Part shown: piece by piece, positions 13,021 through 22,050 of the stretch | Position numbering within the stretch: the first letter of the stretch is position 1 | Layout: every line of letters starts with the position of its first letter | DNA from: Candidatus Nitrosocosmicus agrestis | GTDB lineage: Archaea; Thermoproteota; Nitrososphaeria; Nitrososphaerales; Nitrososphaeraceae | Assembly (NCBI RefSeq): GCF_008389435.1 | Contig: NZ_VUYS01000006.1 | Coordinates: 62,001-126,000, forward strand | Reading direction: 5' to 3' | Length of the DNA: 64,000 nt | The notes under the pieces: model-generated | What the model saw: the letters and a program-made list of their open reading frames with translations, nothing else | What the model was told of the DNA's origin: nothing | Databases searched by the model: none | Program-made: the position numbers and the translations under genes

Positions 13021-14358
13021 ATGAAGTCTAACGATTACTTAGAGTTATACAAAGGTAAAACTTTTGAATCCATGAATTTATACTTTAGATCAAGGGAAAT
13101 CTTTCCAGGTGGAATCAACCACAATATCCGATATTATAAACCTTATCCATTTTTCACTCAAAAATCAAAGGGGAAATACTTGTATGACGTGGATGGAAAT
13201 AAATATTTAGATTTTTGGAACGGACATTGGGCCCTAATACTTGGTCACTCCCCGCGCAAAATAGTAAAAAAGATGACTAAACAATTGAAAAAAGGAACTC
13301 TTTATGGAACTGCTAATAAATTGAGTCTCAAATTGGGAGAGGAAATAAACAAAGCTATTCCTAAAGCTGAAAACATTAGATTCTGTAGTACAGGTTCTGA
13401 GGCAACAATGTATGCGATTAGACTGGCAAGATCAGCAACAGGTAAAAGAGTTATTGCTAAAATAGAGGGAGGATGGCATGGCTTTAACACAAACTTGTTA
13501 CAATCAGTTAATTATCCCTATGAAGCAGATGAAGGACTAGGATTAATTGAAGATGAAGGGCATTTCGTCGAATCACTCCAATTCAATGATTTAGAAAGGT
13601 CACTCAAAGTTTTAGACTCTATTAAGGATGATTTGGCAGCAATAATCGTCGAGCCAATACTTGGGGGAGCAGGTTGCATAGTACCTAAAGAAGGTTATTT
13701 AGAAGGATTGCAAGAGTTTGCACAAAAGAATGACAGTTTACTCATCCTAGACGAAATAGTAACAGGATTCAGATTCTCTTATGGAGGGGCGATGGACAGG
13801 TACAAATTAGATCCCGACTTATTTACATTAGGCAAAATAATAGGTGGTGGTATGCCCATTGGAGCAGTGTGCGGAAGGAAAGATATTATGAAACTAGCAG
13901 ATTCTACCGTCGACGGTAATAAGACAACCTACTGTTCGATAGGCGGTGGCACTTTTTCAGCAAATCCGATGACTATGAATGCCGGCTACAACACACTAAA
14001 AAAACTGAAGAAAAATCCCTCTGTATATACCAAAATAAACGAATTAGGAAAAATTACAAGAAATGAGCTAACCAAAGTGTTTGAAGAATGTAATATACAG
14101 GCAGAAGTTACTGGAATGGGATCACTTTTTATGGTGCACTTCTTAAATGACAAAGTTCAGAGTATTAATAGCGCTCTGGATGTTTCGTTGTCTGATAAGG
14201 AACAATTATTCGCATACAATTTTGCATTGATGTCAAAATATGAAATCTTTTTTCTTCCTGGTAAGATGGGTGCTTACTCAAATGCGAATGATACAGATGA
14301 TCCAAAGAAACTTATCGAAGCAACCAGAAATGTTTTTGAAAAAATACCCCGATCGTAA
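13021..14358 (+). CDS. Class III aminotransferase, glutamate-1-semialdehyde 2,1-aminomutase-like
   Basis: The 445-residue PLP enzyme follows the GSA aminomutase pattern: CSTGSEATMYAIRLAR (122-137), Asp244 in LILDEIVTGFR for the pyridine nitrogen, and the Schiff-base Lys272 in TLGKIIGGGMPIGA. GSA aminomutase makes 5-aminolevulinate from glutamate-1-semialdehyde in the C5 heme route. Neighbouring genes are not heme genes, and the sequence diverges from canonical HemL at the substrate side (for example GGWHGFNTNLLQ in place of GCYHGHAD), so it may be a paralog acting on another amino ketone. The start ATG 13021 has a TATA-like ATAATATATT about 50 bases before it. It is convergent with the ABC-2 permease. 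Confidence 0.8.
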   Translation: MKSNDYLELYKGKTFESMNLYFRSREIFPGGINHNIRYYKPYPFFTQKSKGKYLYDVDGNKYLDFWNGHWALILGHSPRKIVKKMTKQLKKGTLYGTANKLSLKLGEEINKAIPKAENIRFCSTGSEATMYAIRLARSATGKRVIAKIEGGWHGFNTNLLQSVNYPYEADEGLGLIEDEGHFVESLQFNDLERSLKVLDSIKDDLAAIIVEPILGGAGCIVPKEGYLEGLQEFAQKNDSLLILDEIVTGFRFSYGGAMDRYKLDPDLFTLGKIIGGGMPIGAVCGRKDIMKLADSTVDGNKTTYCSIGGGTFSANPMTMNAGYNTLKKLKKNPSVYTKINELGKITRNELTKVFEECNIQAEVTGMGSLFMVHFLNDKVQSINSALDVSLSDKEQLFAYNFALMSKYEIFFLPGKMGAYSNANDTDDPKKLIEATRNVFEKIPRS

Positions 14359-14379
14359 TACAAAATTTTTTCCTTATAA

Positions 14380-15129
14380 TCACTTCTCTCGCCAAAGTGC
14401 TTTTTTCTTCGCTATAATCAAGAAGAATATGAAATACAAACCTTGAACAGCGAGGCCTAGTGATATTGACCATCCCTGAGGGACTGGAAAACCCATGGAA
14501 TATTGAAGCAATAATGAGGCATGAGTTGTTGGAACCACATAGGACAATAGTTGTAGACTTTCTGGTAGCCTATCAATTGAATAAAAAACAGGTGGAACTA
14601 CCGCTATTACTACATTTACAAAAGATATCAATTGTGTTGCATTCCTCATGTGAATCATATGAGAAGACAAAAAAAATCCAATTGAGGACATAGTACCCCA
14701 AATTAGCACCACGTTGATAAGGAGTAATGGAAGAAATGCAAGTGAAGTAGAAAAATAAAGTGCAAGTACTATCAAGACCATTAATGCGGGTAAACCATAC
14801 AAAAGCTCCGATAAAGCTAATCCAAGCATATAAGTAACAGAGGATACGGGAGAGGCCACGAAAATGTCCTGCATTTTATATTCAATCTTGTACAAAGAAA
14901 TATCCTGGCCGAGTGCGAGGCCATATCCAACAAGAGCCATCACTAGGCTGCCCGCCACGGCGAATTGAACATATTGTCCATTACTTACCACGAAAAGTAT
15001 AAAGAGTATCGAAAAAGGCGAAATAGCAGTAAAAACAAGTGATAATGGATTCCGACGAAGCCACAAAAATCCTGTGAGATAAGCGATCAAAAGTATTTGA
15101 TATACATTATACATGAATCGCTGGTTCAA
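14380..15129 (-). CDS. ABC-2 type transporter permease
   Basis: A 249-residue, highly hydrophobic protein with about six membrane segments and the ABC-2 permease pattern, including FVASPVSSVTYMLGLALSELLYGLPALMVLI and a late PVFYSIDRLPESLQLLSYVVPTTHAS segment typical of DrrB/NodJ-like exporters. It would form the membrane channel of an exporter for a drug, lipid or polysaccharide. No ATPase partner is adjacent on either side, so it must pair with a subunit encoded elsewhere. Its stop lies 22 bp from the end of the aminotransferase gene, in a tail-to-tail arrangement, and its start diverges from the methylthiotransferase gene. Confidence 0.85.
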   Translation of the reverse strand: MNQRFMYNVYQILLIAYLTGFLWLRRNPLSLVFTAISPFSILFILFVVSNGQYVQFAVAGSLVMALVGYGLALGQDISLYKIEYKMQDIFVASPVSSVTYMLGLALSELLYGLPALMVLIVLALYFSTSLAFLPLLLINVVLIWGTMSSIGFFLSSHMIHMRNATQLISFVNVVIAVVPPVFYSIDRLPESLQLLSYVVPTTHASLLLQYSMGFPVPQGWSISLGLAVQGLYFIFFLIIAKKKALWREK

Positions 15130-15262
15130 TTTGAAGTCAAACCATTTTGAAGGTTGAGTAATATAACCTTAAATGGAATATTATAAATGAATCTAATTTC
15201 ATATCTGATCAAATAGTTAACTTAAATCTATATAATGAAATACTAAATACACAGATAGAGTA

Positions 15263-16825
15263 ATGCAACCGAATTCCCACCCATTTTCTTTAAAACCAGA
15301 TTTGATAGATAAAGTGAAGATAATTCAAAAGGATAGGAAGAATTGGGAAAATTCAACCATACAGAGGAATCCCAATGTTTTAAAAAGGTCTCTTGTAAAA
15401 CCATTCGACACAGTACAATCCAATTTCTGGATTGAGGGTTACGGATGTTCGGCCAGTTTTTCTGATATGGAAATGATCGCAGGAAAATTGCAAAATGACG
15501 GTTTTACTCTTGCAGATAGTCCCGAAACTGCTGATTTCAATCTTATTGTAACATGCTCTGTCAAAATGCCGACTGAACATAAGATGAGTGAAAGAATCAA
15601 GCATCTATCAAATTTAAATAAGCCTTTAATAATTGCAGGCTGCCTACCTGCTGCCGATGAAAGTATGGTTTCAACATTAAGTCCAAAAGCGTGTCTTATG
15701 GGACCAAATTCTTTAGAGTCAGTAACGGAAATTGCGAAGTCTGCCTTAAACGGTATCCGGTTAAAAAGACTGTCTGCGGAAGCGTACAACAAGATAAATT
15801 TGCCTAAACTCAAGATTAATCCAATAATTAGCATTATTCAAATATCAACTGGCTGTTTGAGTGATTGTACTTTCTGTCAAACTAAACTTGCTAAGGGCAC
15901 ATTGAAAAGTTTCAGGATTGGAGATATCGTCAATCAGGTAAAGTATGATATAGACAACGGAAGTAAGGAGATATGGCTCACTTCCACTGATAATGGTTGC
16001 TATGGATTTGATTTAGGAACCAACATTCTGAATTTACTAAAGAGTTGTGAAATGATTGACAAATATTTTAAGATAAGATTAGGGATGATGAATCCAATGT
16101 ATTTAGGGAATATGTACAAAGGGATCGAAGAAATATATGGATCTAGTCAAAAGTTATACAAGTTCATTCATATTCCTATTCAAAGTGGGAGTAAAAAAAT
16201 ATTAAAAAAAATGAAGCGAGGTCGATCGATAGAACCTCTATTAAACATGGTTGAAAGACTGAAAAGTGCAGTCCCGAATATTACAATAGCTACTGACATT
16301 ATAACAGGATTTCCTACTGAAACAGAAGAGGATTTTGAAGAAACTCTAGCTGCAATTCTACATATGAAACCAGATATAGTAAATTCATCAAAGTTTAGTC
16401 CTCGCCCAGGAACTTTGGCTGCAAATATGCCTAAGGTAAGCGACGAAATTATTTCCACTAGATCAGAGAAAATACATCAAATCATAAAGCAAATAGCCAA
16501 AGAAAACAATTCCAAATGGGTGGGTTGGAAAGGCGAGGTATTGATCAATGATTTAGAGAATGGAATAATGAAGGGCAGAAATGACTATTACAAGTCTATA
16601 TCTTTTAAGGATGATCCAAATTTCATTTTCATGAAACCTTTGCCCAGTTCCAAGAATCAAGAGGGAATTAGAATATCGTCAAATAGTCATATAAACAAAT
16701 CCAACGTTTACAGTAAAAATAAAGTATTATCCTCGAATCCTTATCTTGGATCTAGAGTAATTGTAAAGGTTGTTTCTCATTCAAACCACACATTGCAAGC
16801 AATTCCCTTGGAAATTGTAAAATGA
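15263..16825 (+). CDS. Archaeal MiaB-like tRNA methylthiotransferase (radical SAM)
   Basis: The 520-residue enzyme has the three methylthiotransferase parts. The N-terminal domain has cluster ligands Cys62, Cys98 and Cys127. The radical SAM domain has Cys198-x3-Cys202-x2-Cys205 (TGCLSDCTFCQTK). A TRAM-like C-terminus follows (SRVIVKVVSHSNHTLQAIPLE). Archaeal and eukaryotic members (CDKAL1/MtaB type) convert t6A at tRNA position 37 to ms2t6A. It is longer than usual (about 420) through a roughly 55-residue N-terminal extension and an insertion before TRAM. The FtsZ-like gene follows 53 bp downstream on the same strand. Confidence 0.9.
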   Translation: MQPNSHPFSLKPDLIDKVKIIQKDRKNWENSTIQRNPNVLKRSLVKPFDTVQSNFWIEGYGCSASFSDMEMIAGKLQNDGFTLADSPETADFNLIVTCSVKMPTEHKMSERIKHLSNLNKPLIIAGCLPAADESMVSTLSPKACLMGPNSLESVTEIAKSALNGIRLKRLSAEAYNKINLPKLKINPIISIIQISTGCLSDCTFCQTKLAKGTLKSFRIGDIVNQVKYDIDNGSKEIWLTSTDNGCYGFDLGTNILNLLKSCEMIDKYFKIRLGMMNPMYLGNMYKGIEEIYGSSQKLYKFIHIPIQSGSKKILKKMKRGRSIEPLLNMVERLKSAVPNITIATDIITGFPTETEEDFEETLAAILHMKPDIVNSSKFSPRPGTLAANMPKVSDEIISTRSEKIHQIIKQIAKENNSKWVGWKGEVLINDLENGIMKGRNDYYKSISFKDDPNFIFMKPLPSSKNQEGIRISSNSHINKSNVYSKNKVLSSNPYLGSRVIVKVVSHSNHTLQAIPLEIVK

Positions 16826-16878
16826 ACAAATACTGCTCACAACACTTTTATCTTTCAAATAGAATTTGTTAATGACCA

Positions 16879-17841
16879 TTGAATTTATCAAAAAAATCAA
16901 ATTCCATTATCATTGCAATAGGTGAGGCTGGGGAAAATATCGTAAAAATTCTTGATGGAAAAGTAAATTCAGACTATTTATTTATAAAAAGAAATGGATT
17001 GATAGATGAATATTCTGGTCATACTATTAAGGTAGATGTAGAAAATATCTTAAATCCAAGCCCTCATATGATTAGAAAGGTCTTTTTAGAGTTTGAGGAC
17101 AAACTTTTAGAATACATTCAAAACAAAAAATCTATAATCATTATTGGCAATTTAGCTTCAAGTTTTGGATCTGCAATACTTCCCATTTTAGGCAAATCAT
17201 TAAAAAACCATGGCATAAACCAAGTAGTTTGCTTTGTGATCTTGCCTTTCTCCTTTGAGAAACTCAGGTTGTTTAGAAGTGGAGTATCCCTTAAATTGCT
17301 AGCTAAATCTATTAAAAACCTAGTTGTAATAGATAATAGTGCCATTCAGCGGAATGAGATTGAAGTACAAATTAAGGAATATTATGAAACTATAAATCAG
17401 GCAGTATCAGACATCATTATCGAATCTATTAACAAGTGTTTCCCGAGTGACCTCAATATGATTAGTACCAACCTAAATACGAAATGCAATTTGGGTGAGG
17501 CATTTATTGATACCATAGCCTCAATGACCAACAGGATTGATATTTCCGATATTGAAAAATGCTCTCTTTATCTGTATGGAGAATCAACTGATATTACATC
17601 AGTACGAAATATAATGGAATCTACAAATTTTATTATGCCTCATTCTAACAATGATGTGAATATTATTGGAATAAAAAAACAACAAACAAGATGTCATATT
17701 ATTGTTAATACAGGCATGCAATTTATTTCATCTTATGATCCACTTGATAAGCTAATCTCAAAGAAAAACATCTTGGATTTTGAGCCAGAAATCGCAATTG
17801 CAGAGGAAGTAAATCTAAAGATAATTAAAAACTTGGAATAA
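16879..17841 (+). CDS. Divergent FtsZ/tubulin-like GTPase homolog
   Basis: The 320-residue protein can be lined up with FtsZ. A beta strand plus IAIGEAGENIVKIL (11-25) replaces the first nucleotide loop. IIIIGNLASSFGSAILPIL (86-104) stands where FtsZ has the GGGTGTG tubulin signature. VVCFVILPFSFEKLRLFRSGVSLKLL (116-141) matches the FtsZ 'VVTLPFxFEGxxR' helix, and LVVIDNSAI (148-156) matches 'LIVIPNDxL'. The glycine-rich T4 loop is clearly degraded and no NxDxxD T7 loop is seen where expected after AVSDIIIESI. Thaumarchaea divide with Cdv/ESCRT proteins and carry such altered FtsZ relatives of unknown role. The only possible start is TTG 16879, because an in-frame TGA lies two codons before; a TTTTAT element about 25 bases upstream suggests a leaderless mRNA. 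Confidence 0.72.
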   Translation: MNLSKKSNSIIIAIGEAGENIVKILDGKVNSDYLFIKRNGLIDEYSGHTIKVDVENILNPSPHMIRKVFLEFEDKLLEYIQNKKSIIIIGNLASSFGSAILPILGKSLKNHGINQVVCFVILPFSFEKLRLFRSGVSLKLLAKSIKNLVVIDNSAIQRNEIEVQIKEYYETINQAVSDIIIESINKCFPSDLNMISTNLNTKCNLGEAFIDTIASMTNRIDISDIEKCSLYLYGESTDITSVRNIMESTNFIMPHSNNDVNIIGIKKQQTRCHIIVNTGMQFISSYDPLDKLISKKNILDFEPEIAIAEEVNLKIIKNLE

Positions 17842-17951
17842 ACTTGAATATCGACAACAAATAATTTTCCCAGCCAATTACAAATTCAATAGCAGAAAAA
17901 AAAATTAATTAAATCGAAAAACTAACTAATAAAATTTAGGTTAAGATATTC

Positions 17952-18326
17952 TTAACTCTTGTCTTGGTTATCTGACATGTTTTTGTTTAACTCGGCATCC
18001 TCTTTCTCTTCTTTTTGGACTCCAGAAGATTTTGCTTTAGATTCAGACTCGATTTGAATATCCTCATAGAGTGACACAATAACCTGTTCATCTTCATCTT
18101 TCACTATACGCACCCTCACCTTTCGAGGAGGATTTGTTTTCCCTTTTTGCCATATGTACCTATTTAGTTCCTGATCGAGTTTTATTTGAGAACTTTTCAT
18201 ATGTTTAATAGCAAATTCCTTTATCATGTTTATCACACGATCTGTTCTCTTGTGTTTTGGTGTTAACCAAGCTTTACTAAAATTTATTGTATAAATTCTT
18301 GCTATGGATTCATCTACATTTGACAT
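17952..18326 (-). CDS. rpl31e: Ribosomal protein L31e
   Basis: The first 90 residues are a typical archaeal/eukaryotic L31e, with the segments ARIYTINFSKAWLTPKHKR, MIKEFAIKHMKS and NRYIWQKGKTNPPRKVRVRI. L31e sits at the peptide exit tunnel of the large subunit. The remaining roughly 30 residues form a charged, Lys/Glu/Asp-rich tail that is longer than usual. It follows L39e by a gap of about 20 bases on the same strand, the same pairing found in other archaea. Confidence 0.95.
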   Translation of the reverse strand: MSNVDESIARIYTINFSKAWLTPKHKRTDRVINMIKEFAIKHMKSSQIKLDQELNRYIWQKGKTNPPRKVRVRIVKDEDEQVIVSLYEDIQIESESKAKSSGVQKEEKEDAELNKNMSDNQDKS

Positions 18327-18346
18327 ACATTTTACCTCCTACATAC

Positions 18347-18505
18347 CTATCCTATATTAACATCCGACCTACGCCAAGACCTACGCTTTGGATTTGTTCT
18401 AACGTGTCTATGAGTTCGAATTATAATCCAGGCTGGCACCGGTCTATTTTGCTTAATTTTCTTCAACAATCTAATTTTCCTAGTAGTACTTTTGCGGGCA
18501 GCCAT
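18347..18505 (-). CDS. rpl39e: Ribosomal protein L39e
   Basis: A 52-residue, extremely basic protein beginning MAARKSTTRK and containing KKIKQNRPVPAWIIIRTHR and NPKRRSWRRS, the standard L39e features. It lines the exit tunnel of the large ribosomal subunit. The start is set at ATG 18505, since L39e proteins begin at this Met; upstream in-frame codons would add a non-conserved extension. It leads the L39e-L31e pair. Confidence 0.95.
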   Translation of the reverse strand: MAARKSTTRKIRLLKKIKQNRPVPAWIIIRTHRHVRTNPKRRSWRRSDVNIG

Positions 18506-18798
18506 GACAAATACTCTAAAATGACACCTATTTTTAAGTGTTAACTTATACATCAAGTGGACAATGGATAATCGGGTGCTTAAATTATTAACACCAACAA
18601 TTCCAAACCTATAAAAATAATTATCATAAATTTACTGTACTTTGTATGTTTGCGAAACTTGCTATAATTTCTTAAAGACAATCTATGACTCAAAACAAAT
18701 GAAAAAAATCCACAAGCTTGAAAATGACCAAGATTCAAAAATTCAATGTTTAAGCAATTATCATAACAAACTTGTAGATAGTTTCAAAACCTAAAAGG

Positions 18799-19287
18799 CT
18801 ATATATTTCTACTATCAAAAAGCACTTGATCTCCTATTCTAACTTCATGTTTGTTTGTGAAATTTGAAACTACTTCTAATACATATAACGAGTCAGTAGT
18901 AGGAGCATAAGAAGGACAAGGTAATAGAAACACACACGGCTCTAATCTATCTTCAATATGAACGATCTTCTTTTTGGAATCTAGCCAAATTATATCTATA
19001 GGAAATTTCATATCCTTCATCCAAAACGAATATTTTTTTGGTGTATCAAAAACAAATAACATCCCTTCATTTTCTTTCATTGTTTCTTTGATGGCCAGAC
19101 CAGTTGATTGTTCTTCTGGAGTCAAAGCAAGTATAGCTGTTATATTCATATCATCAATTCTCACTGTAGATGAGGTTCTGTTATCATTGGGATTAGCATC
19201 AGAGAATCCAATTTCTCCAGCATTTAATAACCATAGAACTACAACAAAAATCGATAGTTCAATGCATAAGGTTTTGATATAAATCAT
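18799..19287 (-). CDS. DUF192-family exported protein
   Basis: A 162-residue protein with an N-terminal hydrophobic segment (about 5-22) that would act as a signal or anchor, followed by a DUF192 domain: LTPEEQSTGLAIKETMKENEGMLFVF and SFWMKDMKFPIDIIWLD are its hallmark motifs. The family is common in archaea and bacteria and is exported; its biochemical role is not known. It diverges from the zinc-ribbon gene at 19359. Confidence 0.88.
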   Translation of the reverse strand: MIYIKTLCIELSIFVVVLWLLNAGEIGFSDANPNDNRTSSTVRIDDMNITAILALTPEEQSTGLAIKETMKENEGMLFVFDTPKKYSFWMKDMKFPIDIIWLDSKKKIVHIEDRLEPCVFLLPCPSYAPTTDSLYVLEVVSNFTNKHEVRIGDQVLFDSRNI

Positions 19288-19358
19288 TTTTTATGATTAA
19301 GGTAAAATTGAATATAATTTAAACATACAATTTTATAATTTGGGGAGTTAGGTTAAAG

Positions 19359-19553
19359 ATGGAATGTAATTGCAGATGCATCAAATGCAAAAGCACTGGT
19401 CTCATAAGTAACGATTTCACTGCAAATGATGGATATAATGACTCACATCATACATGTTTATCATGTGGTACTCATTTTGATCACCTGGATGGAGAACAAT
19501 TTGAGCACTGCAACCAATGCGGTTTCGACAAGGATGCAAATTTCAAATCATAA
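19359..19553 (+). CDS. Small zinc-ribbon protein
   Basis: A 64-residue protein with three Cys/His clusters: CNCRCIKC at the start, HTCLSCGTHFDH in the middle and EHCNQCGFD near the end, enough for one or two zinc sites. There are no membrane segments. A TTTATAAT box at 19332-19339 lies 24 bases before ATG 19359, a leaderless promoter arrangement that supports the call. No specific function is recognised; a role in nucleic acid binding or as an adaptor is a guess. Confidence 0.75.
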   Translation: MECNCRCIKCKSTGLISNDFTANDGYNDSHHTCLSCGTHFDHLDGEQFEHCNQCGFDKDANFKS

Positions 19554-19556
19554 TAT

Positions 19557-20951
19557 TTAAGAAATTATCTTCTCCTTAGAAAGCGCCTTATCGAACTGCT
19601 CTGAAGTCATAAGATTTTTCGCAAGCACAACTTCTTTAATACTCTTATTGGTTGATAGCGCTTCTTTATAAACTTCAGCAGCTTTTAAATACCCTATAAT
19701 GGGATTCAATAGCGTAACTAGAACAGGACTTTTCTGAACATAGTCTTGTAGCTTTTCTCTATTTACTTGAATTCCATCAATCAGGTTCTGAGTGAAGACA
19801 GGAAGAAAATTTATGAGCATATCTGTAGAATCTAAGAGCGATTTTGCTATGCCACCTAGCATTACATTGAGCTCAAATTGACCAGCTTGAGCAGCCAGAC
19901 TGACTGCAAGGTCATTACCTATAACGCTAAAACAAATCATATTCAAGCTTTCTGATAAAGAGGGGTTTACTTTTCCAGGCATTATGGAAGATCCTGCATG
20001 GACGGCCGGGATAGTAATTTCAGAAAATCCTGCCACTGGTCCTGAAGCCATTAGTCGAATATCATTTGCTATTTTGGTTAATTCTAATGCTAGATTTTTG
20101 ATGGTGGATGAGATATTTGCCACTTCTAGTTTACTCTGTAACGAAAAAAATAGATTTGTTGAAGGTTTTAATGGATATCCAGAAATTTTAGCTAAATTTG
20201 ACACAACTAATTCTTGATACCCTTTTGGTGTGTTAGCACCTGTCCCCACTGCGGTGCCCCCCAAAGCAACAAAATACAAGTCATCCATAGATTTTATTAT
20301 CAAATCTTTGCATTTTTGAATAGCAAAACAATATGCACCAAATTCTTTTCCCATTGTAACTGGAATAGCATCCATCAAATGGGTTCTCCCGATTTTGATC
20401 TCCTCTGCAAACTCAATTGATTTTTTAGAGAGAGAAACAATAAGATTATCAAGTATAGGTAAGAGTTCATAGCAATTCATTAGTACTGAAAGATGAATAG
20501 CTGTCGGTGTTGTATCATTACTAGATTGTGACATATTAACATGATCGTTTGGACTTATAGAATTATAATCCCCTTTTTTCTTACCCAAAATTTCAAGAGA
20601 TTTATTAGCTATTACTTCATTGCAGTTCATGTTAAAGGCAGTGCTGGCCCCAGAATTTAATGTCTCAATTACAAATTGATCTAGCAACTTTCCTGTCAAA
20701 ATTTCATCACAAGATTGTACAATTGCATCTGCAATATCGACTGGTAATGCCTTTAATTGCTTATTTGTAATTGCAGCAGCCTTCTTTATCATAACAAATG
20801 CCCTAATGAAGTTTCTATGTGGGGGAATGTTTGTAATTTTATACTGTTTCTTGGCGCGTGATGTGAATGGTCCATAGTATGCATCAATCGGAACTTCCAC
20901 TTCACCTAGTGAATCTTTATCAATTCTTTTATCGTTGATCATGCAATTCAA
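19557..20951 (-). CDS. Fumarase/aspartase superfamily enzyme, probably class II fumarate hydratase
   Basis: The 464-residue protein has the superfamily signature GSSIMPGKVNP, the SPNDHVNMSQSSNDTTPTAIH segment and GRTHLMDAIPVTMGKEF. The GRTH motif and the PGKVNP form match fumarase, whereas the N-terminal 'FIRAFVMIKKAAAITNKQL' and the 'GTGANTPKGY' stretch look like aspartate ammonia-lyase. Fumarase would hydrate fumarate to malate in the citric-acid reactions tied to the 3-hydroxypropionate/4-hydroxybutyrate cycle; aspartase would deaminate aspartate. I favour fumarase because of the active-site His. It is convergent with the zinc-ribbon gene, with a gap of only 3 bases. Confidence 0.82.
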   Translation of the reverse strand: MNCMINDKRIDKDSLGEVEVPIDAYYGPFTSRAKKQYKITNIPPHRNFIRAFVMIKKAAAITNKQLKALPVDIADAIVQSCDEILTGKLLDQFVIETLNSGASTAFNMNCNEVIANKSLEILGKKKGDYNSISPNDHVNMSQSSNDTTPTAIHLSVLMNCYELLPILDNLIVSLSKKSIEFAEEIKIGRTHLMDAIPVTMGKEFGAYCFAIQKCKDLIIKSMDDLYFVALGGTAVGTGANTPKGYQELVVSNLAKISGYPLKPSTNLFFSLQSKLEVANISSTIKNLALELTKIANDIRLMASGPVAGFSEITIPAVHAGSSIMPGKVNPSLSESLNMICFSVIGNDLAVSLAAQAGQFELNVMLGGIAKSLLDSTDMLINFLPVFTQNLIDGIQVNREKLQDYVQKSPVLVTLLNPIIGYLKAAEVYKEALSTNKSIKEVVLAKNLMTSEQFDKALSKEKIIS

Positions 20952-21484
20952 TCTTCTTTAGAGATATTAAAAATGTGCGTTGTATGAACAAACATTAATG
21001 TCTAAATATTGGAATTTATTATATTCAAACTTCAAAATATACAACTAACTGAGAATATTCAAATTCTGCCTACTGCTAACTCATTTGAGGATAAATTTAC
21101 TAATTTTAAGGAAAAACCAAGGAATCTATGTAAATTGTCAGTAAAAATAATCATGCACATGTTTTATCATAAATACCATATTAACATAATTAATAATAAT
21201 AAAATCTATTTTTAATCAAAATCAAGTATAAGCTCCTAAATATTTATATAATTTCTACTATTAAAAAAAAATCCGAAATTGTTTAATATTGAATTAATAG
21301 GTTTTGTCTTTATTGTATATTAATATTATAGTATTTTCTCATGAACTGACTCAAATTTCGAATGATTGCTACTACCGTCTAAAAATCATGAATCAGCAAT
21401 CTGTTATAGATATTGATCAAATTTGACAATATCACATAAAGGTATATTTATATCGAGTATTTATATACCCAAGGAAAAGAAAAT
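20952..21484. other. Intergenic region upstream of TBP
   Basis: About 530 AT-rich bases between the divergent fumarase-family and TBP genes. It holds both promoters. A 68-codon open frame at 21009-21215 (plus) has AT-driven composition (long runs of Ile, Asn and Lys) and no recognisable motif; I do not count it as a gene. Confidence 0.5.
21443..21466 (+). promoter_or_regulatory. Tandem TATA elements before TBP
   Basis: TATATTTATAT at 21443-21453 and TATTTATA at 21459-21466 lie about 37 and 22 bases before ATG 21485. Both fit the archaeal box A. The doubled site in front of the gene for the box-binding protein itself could allow self-regulation. Confidence 0.5.
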
Positions 21485-22048
21485 ATGCCCCAAACAAAAC
21501 CTATGGTAAGTATCGAAAACGTTGTGGCATCAGCAACGGTAAATCAAACTGTAAATTTAAATTTAATTACTCAGATATTTCCCGATGTTGAGTATCATCC
21601 TGATCAATTTCCAGGATTGGTTTTTAGACTAAAGGCTCCCAAAACTGCGACTTTAATTTTCAGCTCAGGTAAGATGGTCTGTACAGGGGCTAAATCAGAA
21701 GAGCAAGCAATTAAGGCAGTTAGAAATGTAGTACAAAAATTAAGGAAAGGTGGCATACCTATTGAAAACGACCCTATCATAGAAATACAAAATATTGTTG
21801 CATCAGCGAGTTTGGGTGGAAAGATCCATTTAGAATTGGCTGCAAGGATCTTACCTAGGAGCATGTATGAACCTGAACAATTCCCAGGTTTAATACATAG
21901 AATGCTGGATCCAAAAACTGTTATTTTACTATTTGCCAGTGGAAAGCTAGTTTGCACGGGCGCAAAGAAGGAAACTGAAGTTTACAGAGCAGTAACTAAC
22001 TTGCACACTTTGTTGGAAGAAAAAAATCTGATGATTTACGAAGGATAA
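21485..22048 (+). CDS. tbp: TATA-box-binding protein (TBP)
   Basis: A 187-residue protein made of two direct repeats (about 8-88 and 98-178). Each contains an 'EIxNIVASAxxxxxxxLxxxAxxxP' start, a 'PEQFPGLxxRxxxPKT' segment and 'xFxSGKxVCTGAKxEExxxxAV'. This is the saddle-shaped TBP core that recognises box A and recruits TFB and RNA polymerase. The second copy ends in a short charged tail. It is tail-to-tail with pyrE, 2 bp apart. Confidence 0.97.
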   Translation: MPQTKPMVSIENVVASATVNQTVNLNLITQIFPDVEYHPDQFPGLVFRLKAPKTATLIFSSGKMVCTGAKSEEQAIKAVRNVVQKLRKGGIPIENDPIIEIQNIVASASLGGKIHLELAARILPRSMYEPEQFPGLIHRMLDPKTVILLFASGKLVCTGAKKETEVYRAVTNLHTLLEEKNLMIYEG

Positions 22049-22050
22049 TT

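Noticed and set aside
21009-21215. 68-codon open frame upstream of TBP
   Set aside because: Low-complexity Ile/Asn/Lys composition and no promoter.
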